From Streptomyces sp. R21 (GTDB lineage: Bacteria > Actinomycetota > Actinomycetes > Streptomycetales > Streptomycetaceae): a DNA stretch of 64,000 nucleotides. Numbering within the stretch: position 1 is the first letter of the stretch; every line of letters begins with the position of its first letter. Below are positions 32,421 to 44,895 of this stretch, one piece after another. Below the pieces are notes generated by a model that did no database searches, was not told where the DNA came from, and was given only the letters and a program-made list of their open reading frames with translations. The position numbers and the translations under genes were made by a program. The DNA lies in assembly GCF_041051975.1 (NCBI RefSeq), contig NZ_CP163435.1, positions 3,472,001 through 3,536,000 of the forward strand. The letters run 5' to 3'.

Positions 32421-33965
32421 TTATGAACAGATGGTGTTGGCTGCCGGTACCTTCCCGGCCAGCAGATAGCCGTCCACCGCGTTGTGCACGCACTTGTTCC
32501 CGCTGTCGTAGGCGCCGTGTCCCTGGCCTTTGTACGTCATCTCGATGCCGACGCCCTTGCCCAGCGCGTCCGCCATCTTCTTCGCACCCTCGTACGGTGT
32601 GGCCGGGTCCCCGGTGTTGCCGACCACCAGGATCGGGGCGGCGCCCGCGGCGCTCACATCGGCGTGGTCGGCGGCGCCCGCCACGGCCCAGTCGGTGCAG
32701 GTGACCATGGACCAGGCCAGATAGTCGCCGAAGACCGATGAGGCGGCGCGGAAGTCCGGGAGCTTCGCCCGGACGTCGGCGGCGCTGTAACGCGCCTTCT
32801 CGTCGGCGCAGTTGATGGACACGTTCGCCGCGGCCAGGTTGCTGTACTGGCCGTCGTCGTTGCGCCCGTTCAGCGAGTCCGCCAGCAGCATCAGGCCTCT
32901 GCCGTTGCCTTCGTATGCCTGTTCCAGGCTCTCGGTCAGGAACTCCCAGAAGTCCTTCGAGTACAGGGCCTGTGCGACGCCGCTGGTGGCGGCGGTCTGG
33001 GTCAGCTCACGCGGGAAGATCCCCTGGATCGGCTTGCTGTCGAGATCCTTCAGCAGCTTGGCGATGCGGTCCTTGACGTCCTGAGCGCTGTCGCCGATCG
33101 GGCAGTCCTCGGTCTTCGAGGCGCAGTCCTCGGCGAAGTTGTCGAGCGCGAGCTGGAAGCCCTTGGCCTGCCCGAGGGAGCCCTGTTCCGGGTTCTGCGT
33201 CGGATCGACGACCGCGTCGAAGACGGCCCGCCCCACGTTCCCCGGGAACAAGTGGGCGTAGACGCCACCCAGTTCGGTGCCGTAGGAGATGCCGAAGTAG
33301 TGCAGCTTGTCGTCGCCGAGGACCTGGCGCATCAGGTCCATGTCGCGGGCCGCGTCCGTGGTGCGCACGTAGGGGAGGGTCTTGCCGGAGTTCTTCTCGC
33401 AGGCCGCGTTGAACGTCCGGGTGTTGTCCAGCAGCTTCTTCTGCTCGGCGTCGTCATCCGGGGTGGCGTCCTGCTGGAAGTAGTCGTCGAGCTGCTCGTC
33501 GTCCTCGCACTTCACGCCCGCGCTGCGGCCGACCCCGCGCGGGTCGAAGCTCACCAGGTCGTAGCGGGTGCGCAGCTTCGCGTAGTCCTCGCCGAAGGAC
33601 GGCAGCGCGGTGACGCCCGAGCCGCCGGGGCCACCGAAGTTGAACACGAGCGAGCCGATGCGCTTGCTCTTGTCGCCGCTCGTGCCCGCCCGGACCAGTG
33701 CGATCCCGATCGTGTCGCCCTTGGGCTTGTTCCAGTCGCGGGGCGCCTTCATGGTGGCGCACTGCCACTGTGCACCGCCCGGCAGCGGTGAGGGGGCGTC
33801 ACCTCCGCCCTCCGACTCGGACGGCGCCGGGCAGTCCTTCCAGTTCAGCTTCTGGGCCGACAGATCCTCGTCCTTGGAGTCGTCGCTGCATCCCGTCATC
33901 AAGGAGGACAGCAGTACGGCGGTGACGGTCAGCGCAGCGGCGCGCAGCTGGGGCGGGTTCGGCAT
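32421..33965 (-). CDS. Secreted alpha/beta hydrolase lipoprotein (tripeptidyl aminopeptidase-like), paralogue 2
   Basis: 514 residues from ATG 33965. Lipobox LMTGC (Cys about 25). It shares almost every block with the downstream paralogue: VFNFGGPGGSGVT, SFDPRGVGRSAG, YFGISYGTELGG, ILVVGNTGDPATPYEGAKK and GQGHGAYDSG, so the two arose by tandem duplication. It should act outside the cell on short peptides. The 115-nt gap to paralogue 1 holds a promoter and DnaA box, so the two may be transcribed separately. Confidence 0.9.
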   Translation of the reverse strand: MPNPPQLRAAALTVTAVLLSSLMTGCSDDSKDEDLSAQKLNWKDCPAPSESEGGGDAPSPLPGGAQWQCATMKAPRDWNKPKGDTIGIALVRAGTSGDKSKRIGSLVFNFGGPGGSGVTALPSFGEDYAKLRTRYDLVSFDPRGVGRSAGVKCEDDEQLDDYFQQDATPDDDAEQKKLLDNTRTFNAACEKNSGKTLPYVRTTDAARDMDLMRQVLGDDKLHYFGISYGTELGGVYAHLFPGNVGRAVFDAVVDPTQNPEQGSLGQAKGFQLALDNFAEDCASKTEDCPIGDSAQDVKDRIAKLLKDLDSKPIQGIFPRELTQTAATSGVAQALYSKDFWEFLTESLEQAYEGNGRGLMLLADSLNGRNDDGQYSNLAAANVSINCADEKARYSAADVRAKLPDFRAASSVFGDYLAWSMVTCTDWAVAGAADHADVSAAGAAPILVVGNTGDPATPYEGAKKMADALGKGVGIEMTYKGQGHGAYDSGNKCVHNAVDGYLLAGKVPAANTICS

Positions 33966-34030
33966 GCTCCCCATCCTGCGGTCGTGCGGAGCGGTGCGCT
34001 CGGGGCGCGGGCCGTACGAGGTACGCGGGC

Positions 34031-36823
34031 CTACAGCGCGCCCTTGCGGGTCAGATGGTTGAAGAACAGCCATCCCGGCAGCACCGGCAGCCACAGCGTC
34101 AGCAGCCGGTACAGCAGCACCGCGGGCGCCGCGACCTCCTTGGGGAGCCCCACGGCGATCAGACCGACCGTCAAAGTCGCCTCGACCGCGCCCACACCGC
34201 CCGGAGTCGGCGCCGCCGAGCCGAGCGCGTTGCCGGCGAGGAAGACGACGGCGACGCTGGCGAGGCTGAGCGTGGTGGTGTCCTCGTGGCCGAACGCGCG
34301 GATCGACGCGTCCAGGCACATCACGAAGCAGGCGGTGAGGAGCAGCATGCCGCCGATCCCGGTGACCAGCTTCTGCGGCCGCTGGAGCACGTCGAGCATG
34401 CGCGGCACGACACCCGCGAAAAGCGACCGCACGCGCGTGGCGACGAATTTGCGCAGGAACGGCACCGACGTGACCACGAGGACGAGTACGGCCACGGTCA
34501 GCAGGCCCGCGATGACCGTACGGGAAGGCGACAGGGACGGCGTCTTCTCGGTGCCGGTCAGATAGCCGAAGGACAGCAGCATCAGAATGTGGCAGCCGAG
34601 TCCGAACAGCTGCGACGCGCCGACGCTCGCCACCGCGAGACCCGGGCGCACCCCGGCGCGTTGCAGGAAGCGCGTGTTGAGGGCGACACCGCCGACCGCG
34701 GCGGGAGCCACGATCTTCACGAACGACCCGGCGACCTGCGCCGCCACGGTCCGCACGAATGGCACTCGCTCCGGCACGAAGCCGAGCAGGCTCATCGCCG
34801 CCGCGAAGTAGCTCAGCGCCGAGAACAGCACCGCCGCGGCGACCCAGCCCCACTCGGCGTCGTCGAAGAGGGTGCCGAACTCGATGTGCGTGAGCTGCGT
34901 CAGCAGGAAGTACGCACCGATGGCACCCGCCATGAAGCTGAGGAGGGTGCGCGGCCGGACGCGCTCCAGGCGGGCCGGTTCGACCGGCGCCTGGGGCCGG
35001 ATCAGCAGCACCTGGTGGCGGATCTGGGTGAGCAGATCCTCCTCGCGTGCCTCGTCCAGAGCCTCGTCGATCGCCCGCTTCTCGGCCCGCTGCTCCGCGC
35101 GTACGGCCTTCTTGTCGGGCTTTTCCAGTACGGGCGGAGCGGATTCCTTCTGGGCTTCCTCGGCGCGGGCGAGCTTGTCCAGCCGCGACGCCTCCAGAAC
35201 CGCCTCGCGCTCGCGCTGCGAACGCTCCCGGGCGAGTCTTCGCAGCGTCGCGCGCGTGGAGCGCGTCAACGCGATCGGCTGAAGCAGCGGCAGACAGTCG
35301 GCGACCGCGTCCGGGCCGAGCACACCGACCGCCGACGCGACCGCCCGCTCGGCACCCACGCGCAGTCCGAGCGTGGTCAGCAGCTGGGCGATGTCCATGC
35401 GCAGGACCAGGTCGCTCGCCGCGATCTCGCCGCCGCGCAGATCCGTCAGGATCACCATGCCGGAACGATCCACCAAGATCGCGTCCCCGGCGAGCCTGCG
35501 GTGCGCGATGCGCCGCGACTGGAGCGCCTGCACCTGACGCCAGGTCTCCCGCAGCAGATCGTCGGTGATGACGTCGTCGGGCAGCGAGTCCAGGGTGCGC
35601 CCGCCGGAGTGCTCGTAGACGAGCATCACGGCGTCGGGGCCCAGTTCGGAGGTCGCGATCAGCTTGGGCGCGTTGGCGCCGGCCGCGATCGCCGCGTACG
35701 CGAGGAGGGCCTCCTGCTCCAGCGCCTGGCGCAGCGTCTGGAGGCTGCGGCGCGTGGTGATGCCCCGCAGCGTCAGCCGACGCCACACCCGGTAGAAGAA
35801 GCCCTGCGCCTGCTGCTCGCGGTCGACCACCGTGACGTCCAGCGGCGGACCGTCCTCCAGCGAGACGAAGTAGCGCCGACCGCGGTCGCCGATCTCCGAT
35901 GCGTCCGGTGCCTCCTCACGGGCCGCGGAGACCGGGCGGAAACCGACGTGCCGCAGACCCGCCATCAGCGTCCGCCCGGTGGGCCGCACGTTCGGCGAGC
36001 CGACCGCGTAGAGCGTCCCGTAGGCGACGGTCCAGCCGATCAGCACCGTCAGCATGATCGAGAACGGTGTCGTGTAGCCGGTGACCAGCGTCGAGAAGGC
36101 GTCGAGGAGCAGCACCACCCACAGCACCGCTCGCCAGCGCGGCCTGCGGGACATGCCGACGGCCGTCATATACGCGATCACCGGCGCCAGATAGCCGTGC
36201 ACCGGGTCGGTGAGCGCGTGGATGTCGCCCGGCGAGGGCCGGGTGAGCGCCTCCTGGATGGAGTCCGGGGCGCCCTTCGCGACCCACAGGTCCGTGGCGA
36301 GTGTCACGCCGTGGGCGAGCACCGCGGCGAGGACACCGTCGGCGATACGCAGCCCGTCCCGCTTGATCAGCCGCTCGATCGCGAAGGCGACCGGCACCAG
36401 AAGGATCGCGATGCTCGACGCCAGACCCGCGATCTTGCTCAGCAGATCCGGTGCCTGACCGGTGCCCTTGTTGATGTCCTGCTCGAGCCCCGATGTGGTG
36501 CCGTGCGCGAACGCGGCGACGGCAAGCAGCACGGCGATCGCGAGAACACCGACCAGAAGCCGCATCAGGTCGGAAGGACGGTGCACGCGCGCGGGGAGCA
36601 GCGGTTCGTCGCCCTCCACCTCGTCGACATGGGTGCCGTCGGCGCAGTCGTCGTCCCGCTCGGCGTTCTCGTCCGTCCCCGGAGTGGTCTCGTCCGACTT
36701 CCCGGACGCGTCCTCCGGAGCCGCCGATTCAGCGCCCTTCTTGTCCGCGTCGCCGGTGTCCGGGCGCGACGAAGCGTCAGACGTGCTCTCCGCCTCTTCG
36801 GGATGCACTCCCTGCTGCCTCAT
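34031..36823 (-). CDS. Large membrane protein: PAP2-like region, degenerate kinase-like domain, YbhN/LPG-synthase-TM domain
   Basis: 930 residues from ATG 36823 (AAGAAGAG upstream; GTG 36847 is an alternative). An acidic disordered start (~75 residues) leads to five or six membrane segments. Then comes a cytoplasmic domain with kinase-like features: AHRRLAGDAILVDRSG in the catalytic-loop position and ILTDLRGGE where DFG would be. The HRD aspartate and DFG are altered, suggesting a pseudokinase or lipid-binding module. A charged coiled segment (KAVRAEQRAEKRAIDEALDEA) precedes the C-terminal YbhN/UPF0104 domain with APAAVGGVALNTRFLQRAG and the typical GSAAPTPGGVGAVEATL. Such flippase-like domains are linked to envelope lipids or glycans. 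Confidence 0.85.
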   Translation of the reverse strand: MRQQGVHPEEAESTSDASSRPDTGDADKKGAESAAPEDASGKSDETTPGTDENAERDDDCADGTHVDEVEGDEPLLPARVHRPSDLMRLLVGVLAIAVLLAVAAFAHGTTSGLEQDINKGTGQAPDLLSKIAGLASSIAILLVPVAFAIERLIKRDGLRIADGVLAAVLAHGVTLATDLWVAKGAPDSIQEALTRPSPGDIHALTDPVHGYLAPVIAYMTAVGMSRRPRWRAVLWVVLLLDAFSTLVTGYTTPFSIMLTVLIGWTVAYGTLYAVGSPNVRPTGRTLMAGLRHVGFRPVSAAREEAPDASEIGDRGRRYFVSLEDGPPLDVTVVDREQQAQGFFYRVWRRLTLRGITTRRSLQTLRQALEQEALLAYAAIAAGANAPKLIATSELGPDAVMLVYEHSGGRTLDSLPDDVITDDLLRETWRQVQALQSRRIAHRRLAGDAILVDRSGMVILTDLRGGEIAASDLVLRMDIAQLLTTLGLRVGAERAVASAVGVLGPDAVADCLPLLQPIALTRSTRATLRRLARERSQREREAVLEASRLDKLARAEEAQKESAPPVLEKPDKKAVRAEQRAEKRAIDEALDEAREEDLLTQIRHQVLLIRPQAPVEPARLERVRPRTLLSFMAGAIGAYFLLTQLTHIEFGTLFDDAEWGWVAAAVLFSALSYFAAAMSLLGFVPERVPFVRTVAAQVAGSFVKIVAPAAVGGVALNTRFLQRAGVRPGLAVASVGASQLFGLGCHILMLLSFGYLTGTEKTPSLSPSRTVIAGLLTVAVLVLVVTSVPFLRKFVATRVRSLFAGVVPRMLDVLQRPQKLVTGIGGMLLLTACFVMCLDASIRAFGHEDTTTLSLASVAVVFLAGNALGSAAPTPGGVGAVEATLTVGLIAVGLPKEVAAPAVLLYRLLTLWLPVLPGWLFFNHLTRKGAL

Positions 36824-37009
36824 CGTCTCTTCTTGGTCTCGTATCACCAGTCACCGCCCGCACGATGGTGGCATGCCCGACTGACACACGGGGGCATCAG
36901 GGTGCAATACGGGGGCGCACAGTCTGCCCGAAGCGCCGCGCCCGGGGCGAGGGATACGCACAGTCGTCACCGCGTCACATTGTCGGTGGGGTGGGGCAGG
37001 ATGGGGCGG

Positions 37010-37375
37010 ATGAGCGAGGAGAGTCTTCCGGCGGACGCCCTGCCGGAGTACGCGGAGCGGGTCCTTGAGGTCGCCGAGCTGATCCCGCCCGGGCGCGTCA
37101 TGACGTACGGGGACGTGGCGGAATGGCTCCAGGAGGGCGGTCCGCGACAGGTGGGACGAGTGATGGCCCTCTACGGAGGAGCGGTTCCGTGGTGGCGTGT
37201 CGTACGCGCGGACGGAGTGCTGCTCCCGGGCCATGAACTCGACGCGCTCGGCCATTACCGCACGGAGGGCACCCCCCTGAGGGAGGCGAGCAGAGCCTCC
37301 GAAGGTCATCTGCCGCGCATCGACATGAAACGAGCGCGATGGGACGGCGGAGAACGCGCGGAGGGTCACATCTGA
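37010..37375 (+). CDS. Alkyltransferase-like protein (ATL), MGMT family without active Cys
   Basis: 121 residues. The DNA-binding half of O6-alkylguanine-DNA alkyltransferase is present: LIPPGRVMTYGDVAEWL and RQVGRVMALYGG. The active-site PCHRV has become PWWRVV, so the acceptor cysteine is replaced by Trp, the hallmark of ATL proteins. They bind O6-alkylguanine without repairing it and hand lesions to nucleotide excision repair. Start ATG 37010; the in-frame ATG 37001 is possible. CAGGAT 7 nt upstream could be a -10 for a leaderless transcript. Its place upstream of adnA matches mycobacterial Rv3204. Confidence 0.9.
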   Translation: MSEESLPADALPEYAERVLEVAELIPPGRVMTYGDVAEWLQEGGPRQVGRVMALYGGAVPWWRVVRADGVLLPGHELDALGHYRTEGTPLREASRASEGHLPRIDMKRARWDGGERAEGHI

Positions 37376-37623
37376 CAGCTTCCGGCATCGGACCGGCCAA
37401 GGGGCGACCTGTGGCCCGTACGGGGGAAGCGGGGCACGTCCGCGACATGCCGTACGTTCGAGCACCGGGGGACGCACGTGACCCGAGGGAAGAAGGGGAA
37501 GCCCTCCTTCCACGGTGCCCACCGGCGTAGCGTCGACGGCGCACCTCCCCCTCACCCCGCGGTCACCGCCCTCCACGCGCGGCAGCCCTCCAACCAGCAC
37601 AACCATCAAGGCCGGCGAACCAC

Positions 37624-41118
<3,495 letters not shown>

Positions 41119-41269
41119 CACCAGCCGGCACGCCATAGGACGACGTGCCGGTACACCGTCGCACCGCACACCGCGGCCAGCAGCCGAGTGACATACGGCA
41201 CCACACGTGCTGACCTGCGGTTCTCCCGCCCCGACGGCCGATGTGGCCCCCGCTGTCAGTGCGCGCCGC

Positions 41270-41275
41270 TAGCCT
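41270..41275 (+). promoter_or_regulatory. -10 element (TAGCCT) for leaderless GTG start at 41283
   Basis: TAGCCT ends 7 nt before GTG 41283, supporting that start for adnB and a promoter separate from adnA. Confidence 0.55.
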
Positions 41276-41282
41276 CTCTGAC

Positions 41283-44200
41283 GTGCCCGCCCGCATCACC
41301 GATCCCGATCAGCTCAAGGAGCTCCTCGGCATCCCGTTCACCCCGGAGCAGACGGCCTGCATCACCGCACCGCCCGCCCCGCAGGTCATCGTGGCCGGAG
41401 CCGGATCGGGCAAGACCACGGTGATGGCCGCCCGAGTGGTGTGGCTGGTCGGCACCGGACAGGTCGCCCCCGAACAGGTCCTCGGCCTGACCTTCACCAA
41501 CAAGGCGGCGGGCGAACTCGCCGAACGCGTCCGCAAGGCCCTCATCAGAGCCGGCGTCACGGACCCCGACGTGATCGACCCGGACAACCCGCCGGGCGAA
41601 CCGGTCATCTCCACCTACCACGCCTTCGCCGGCCGCCTGCTGACCGACCACGGCCTGCGCATCGGGCTCGAACCGACCTCCCGCCTCCTCGCCGACGCCA
41701 CCCGCTACCAGCTCGCCGCACGCGTGCTGCGCGAGGCCCCGGGCCCCTACCCGGCGCTGACCCGCTCCTTCCCCGATCTGGTCGGCGACCTCCTCACGCT
41801 CGACTCCGAGCTCGCCGAACACCTCGTACGCCCCGAGGACCTGCGCGCCTACGACCGCGAACTGCTGCGCTCCCTGGAGGGCGCCAAGCTCACCAACCCC
41901 GACCTGCGCAAGGTCCCCGAAGCCGCCGCCGCCCGCCGCGAACTCGCCGAACTCGTCAGCCGCTACCGCGCGGCCAAACGCGAGCGGGACCTCCTCGACT
42001 TCGGCGACCAGATCGCCCTCTCCGCGACCCTCGCCGACACCCGCCCCGAAGTCGGCGCCATCCTGCGCGACGAGTTCCGCGTCGTCCTCCTCGACGAATA
42101 CCAGGACACCTCGGTGGCCCAGCGCGTGCTGCTCGCCGGACTGTTCGGCGGTGGCACGGGCCACCCGGTGACCGCCGTCGGCGACCCCTGCCAGGCGATC
42201 TACGGCTGGCGCGGCGCCTCCGTCGCCAACCTCGACGACTTTCCCGAGCACTTCGCGAAGGCCGACGGCAGCGAGGCCGAACGCCAGTCACTCAGCGAGA
42301 ACCGCCGCAGCGGCGGCCGCCTCCTCGATCTCGCCAACGGCCTCGCGCAGCCGCTGCGCGCCCTCCACGCGGGAGTGGAGGCCCTCCGGCCCGCCCCGGG
42401 CGCCGAACGCGACGGCACCGTCCGCTGCGCGCTCCTGCCCACCCACGCCGAGGAGATGGACTGGCTCGCCGACTCCATCGCCCACCTCGTGCACACCGGA
42501 AAGGCACCCGGCGAGATCGCCGTCCTGTGCCGCACCGCGACCGACTTCGCCGAGATCCAGGGCGCCCTCGTCGCCCGCGACATCCCCGTCGAAGTGGTCG
42601 GCCTCTCCGGACTGCTGCACCTCCCCGAGGTCGCCGACCTCGTCGCCGTCTGCGAAGTCCTCCAGGACCCCGGCGCCAACGCCTCCCTCGTACGCCTGCT
42701 CACCGGCCCACGCTGGCGGATCGGCGCCCGCGACCTGGCCCTCCTCGGGCGGCGCGCCCGACTGCTCGTGTCCCACGCACACGCGCGCGCCGACGACGAC
42801 CCGGACCGCCGGCTCGCCGCCGCCGTCGAAGGGGTCGACCCGTCCGAGGTGATATCGCTCGCGGACGCCCTCGACACCTTCCTGGAAATGCCCCTAGACG
42901 CCGCAGGGGACGACGACGGACTGCCCTTCTCGCCGGACGCGCGCGTACGGTTCGCCCGCCTCGCCGCCGAGCTGCGCGACCTGCGCCGCTCCCTCGCCGA
43001 CCCGCTGATGGACGTCCTGCACCGCGTCCTCGCCGTCACCGGCCTGGAGGTGGAGCTCTCCGCGTCCCCGCACGCGCTGGCCGCCCGCCGCCGCGAGACC
43101 CTGTCCAACTTCCTGGACATCGCGGCGTCCTTCGCCGCGGGCGACGGCGAAGCGACCCTCCTCGCCTTCCTCGGCTTCCTGCGCACCGCCGCGCAGTACG
43201 AGAAGGGCCTCGACAACGCCCTCCCCGGCGGCGAGAACACCGTCAAGGTCCTCACCGCACACAAGTCCAAGGGCCTGGAATGGGACGTCGTCGCCGTCCC
43301 CGGACTGGTCACCGGCACCTTCCCCAGCACCCAGGGCCGCGAGAAGTGGACCGCCCAGGGCAAGGTCCTGCCGCACGAGCTGCGCGGCGACGCCGACACA
43401 CTGCCCGACATCGACGCCTGGGACGCCAAGGGCATGAAGGCCTTCCACGAGGCCATGAAGGACCACCAGCACACCGAGGAACTCCGCCTCGGCTACGTCA
43501 CCTTCACCCGCCCCCGCTCCCTGCTGCTCGGCTCTGGCCACTGGTGGGGCCCCTCCCAGAAGCGCCCGCGCGGCCCCTCCGACTTCCTCCACGCCCTCTA
43601 CGAACACTGCGCCGCCGGACACGGCGACATCGAGGCATGGGCGGACGAGCCCGCCGAGGACGAGGAGAACCCGGCACTCCACCAGGCGAACGGCGACCAC
43701 GCCTGGCCGCTCCCGCTCGACGACACGGCACTCGCCCGCCGTCGCGCGGCCGCCGAGACCGTACTCGCCCACCTCGAACGGGCCGCCTCCCACGAGGACA
43801 CCCACCCCGGCGCCGACCCCGACTCCACCTCGTACGAGGACCCGGACTGGCCACCCCCGCCGGACGACGACGAAGCCCTCTACGAGGACCCCCTCTACGA
43901 AGACCCCCTGTACGAGGAAGACGGCTACCCCGAGGACGGCACCCGCGACGGCGCCCCTGGGAGCGGCTTCCCCGAAGTCGACGGCCATGAGGTCGACGAC
44001 TCCGGGGCAGACGACTCCGACTGGGACTCCTGGACCACGGACCGCCCCGCACACGCCCCCCACGCACGCGTGCCCCTCCCCGACGACGAAACAACGCACA
44101 CCCCGACCGTCCCGCACGCCCGCCGCCACCCCGCCGAAACCCGCCTCACCCCCGAAGAGGCCCGCACCCTCGCCTCCTGGGACCGCGACCTGGACGCCCT

Positions 44201-44885
44201 CACCGGAGAACTGCTGCGCGCCCGCGCAAGCGTCACCGACGTACCCCTGCCGCCCTCGCTCACCGCCTCGCAGCTACTGCGCCTGGCCGCCGACCCGGAC
44301 GGCTTCGCGCAGGAACTGGCCCGCCCCATGCCGCACCCCCCGCAGCCCGCCGCCCGCCGCGGCACCCGCTTCCACGCCTGGGTGGAATCCCGCTTCGAAG
44401 AGCTCCGGCTGCCCCTGCTGGAACCCGACGAGCTACCCGGCAGCGAGGCCGAGATCGCCGACGAACGCGACCTGGAGACCCTCAAGGACGCCTTCGAACG
44501 CAGTCCCTACGCCCACCGGACCCCCTACCGCATCGAAGCCCCCTTCCAGCTCGCCATCGCCGGACGCATCGTCCGCGGACGCATCGACGCCGTCTACCGG
44601 GAGCACGACGGCGACACCACGACGTACGAGATCGTCGACTGGAAGACCAACCGCACCCGCACCGCAGACCCCCTCCAGCTCGCCCTCTACCGGCTCGCCT
44701 GGGCCGAGCAGCACGGCGTACCGCCAGAGTCCGTCAAAGCCGCCTTCCTCTACGTGCGCAGCGGCGAAGTCGTCCGCCCCGACGACCTCCCCGACCGGGC
44801 CGCCCTGGAGCGGCTGCTCCTGGAAGAGCCACAGGAAGAGACCGCGGTGGAACCACCGGACGAACACGCCCCGGCGGGCGGATAG
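41283..44885 (+). CDS. adnB: AdnB: helicase-nuclease subunit of the AdnAB machine
   Basis: 1200 residues from GTG 41283, giving MPARITDPDQLKELL; an upstream in-frame ATG (41241) is less likely because a -10-like TAGCCT lies between them. Motor motifs: VAGAGSGKTT (~38-46), LTFTNKAA, LLDEYQDTS, GDPCQAIYGWRGAS, LTAHKSKGLEWD, and YVTFTRPRSLL where motif VI R-x-R would be. The nuclease module near the C-terminus has GRIDAVYREH ... YEIVDWKTNR (D and D-x-K). Residues ~850-920 are an acidic insert with tandem LYEDPLYEDPLYEED. Together with AdnA it resects double-strand breaks for recombination. Confidence 0.93.
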   Translation: MPARITDPDQLKELLGIPFTPEQTACITAPPAPQVIVAGAGSGKTTVMAARVVWLVGTGQVAPEQVLGLTFTNKAAGELAERVRKALIRAGVTDPDVIDPDNPPGEPVISTYHAFAGRLLTDHGLRIGLEPTSRLLADATRYQLAARVLREAPGPYPALTRSFPDLVGDLLTLDSELAEHLVRPEDLRAYDRELLRSLEGAKLTNPDLRKVPEAAAARRELAELVSRYRAAKRERDLLDFGDQIALSATLADTRPEVGAILRDEFRVVLLDEYQDTSVAQRVLLAGLFGGGTGHPVTAVGDPCQAIYGWRGASVANLDDFPEHFAKADGSEAERQSLSENRRSGGRLLDLANGLAQPLRALHAGVEALRPAPGAERDGTVRCALLPTHAEEMDWLADSIAHLVHTGKAPGEIAVLCRTATDFAEIQGALVARDIPVEVVGLSGLLHLPEVADLVAVCEVLQDPGANASLVRLLTGPRWRIGARDLALLGRRARLLVSHAHARADDDPDRRLAAAVEGVDPSEVISLADALDTFLEMPLDAAGDDDGLPFSPDARVRFARLAAELRDLRRSLADPLMDVLHRVLAVTGLEVELSASPHALAARRRETLSNFLDIAASFAAGDGEATLLAFLGFLRTAAQYEKGLDNALPGGENTVKVLTAHKSKGLEWDVVAVPGLVTGTFPSTQGREKWTAQGKVLPHELRGDADTLPDIDAWDAKGMKAFHEAMKDHQHTEELRLGYVTFTRPRSLLLGSGHWWGPSQKRPRGPSDFLHALYEHCAAGHGDIEAWADEPAEDEENPALHQANGDHAWPLPLDDTALARRRAAAETVLAHLERAASHEDTHPGADPDSTSYEDPDWPPPPDDDEALYEDPLYEDPLYEEDGYPEDGTRDGAPGSGFPEVDGHEVDDSGADDSDWDSWTTDRPAHAPHARVPLPDDETTHTPTVPHARRHPAETRLTPEEARTLASWDRDLDALTGELLRARASVTDVPLPPSLTASQLLRLAADPDGFAQELARPMPHPPQPAARRGTRFHAWVESRFEELRLPLLEPDELPGSEAEIADERDLETLKDAFERSPYAHRTPYRIEAPFQLAIAGRIVRGRIDAVYREHDGDTTTYEIVDWKTNRTRTADPLQLALYRLAWAEQHGVPPESVKAAFLYVRSGEVVRPDDLPDRAALERLLLEEPQEETAVEPPDEHAPAGG

Positions 44886-44888
44886 GCT
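44883..44888 (+). promoter_or_regulatory. -10 element (TAGGCT) for leaderless start at 44896
   Basis: TAGGCT ends 7 nt before ATG 44896 and overlaps the adnB stop codon region. Confidence 0.55.
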
Positions 44889-44895
44889 CGTGAGC

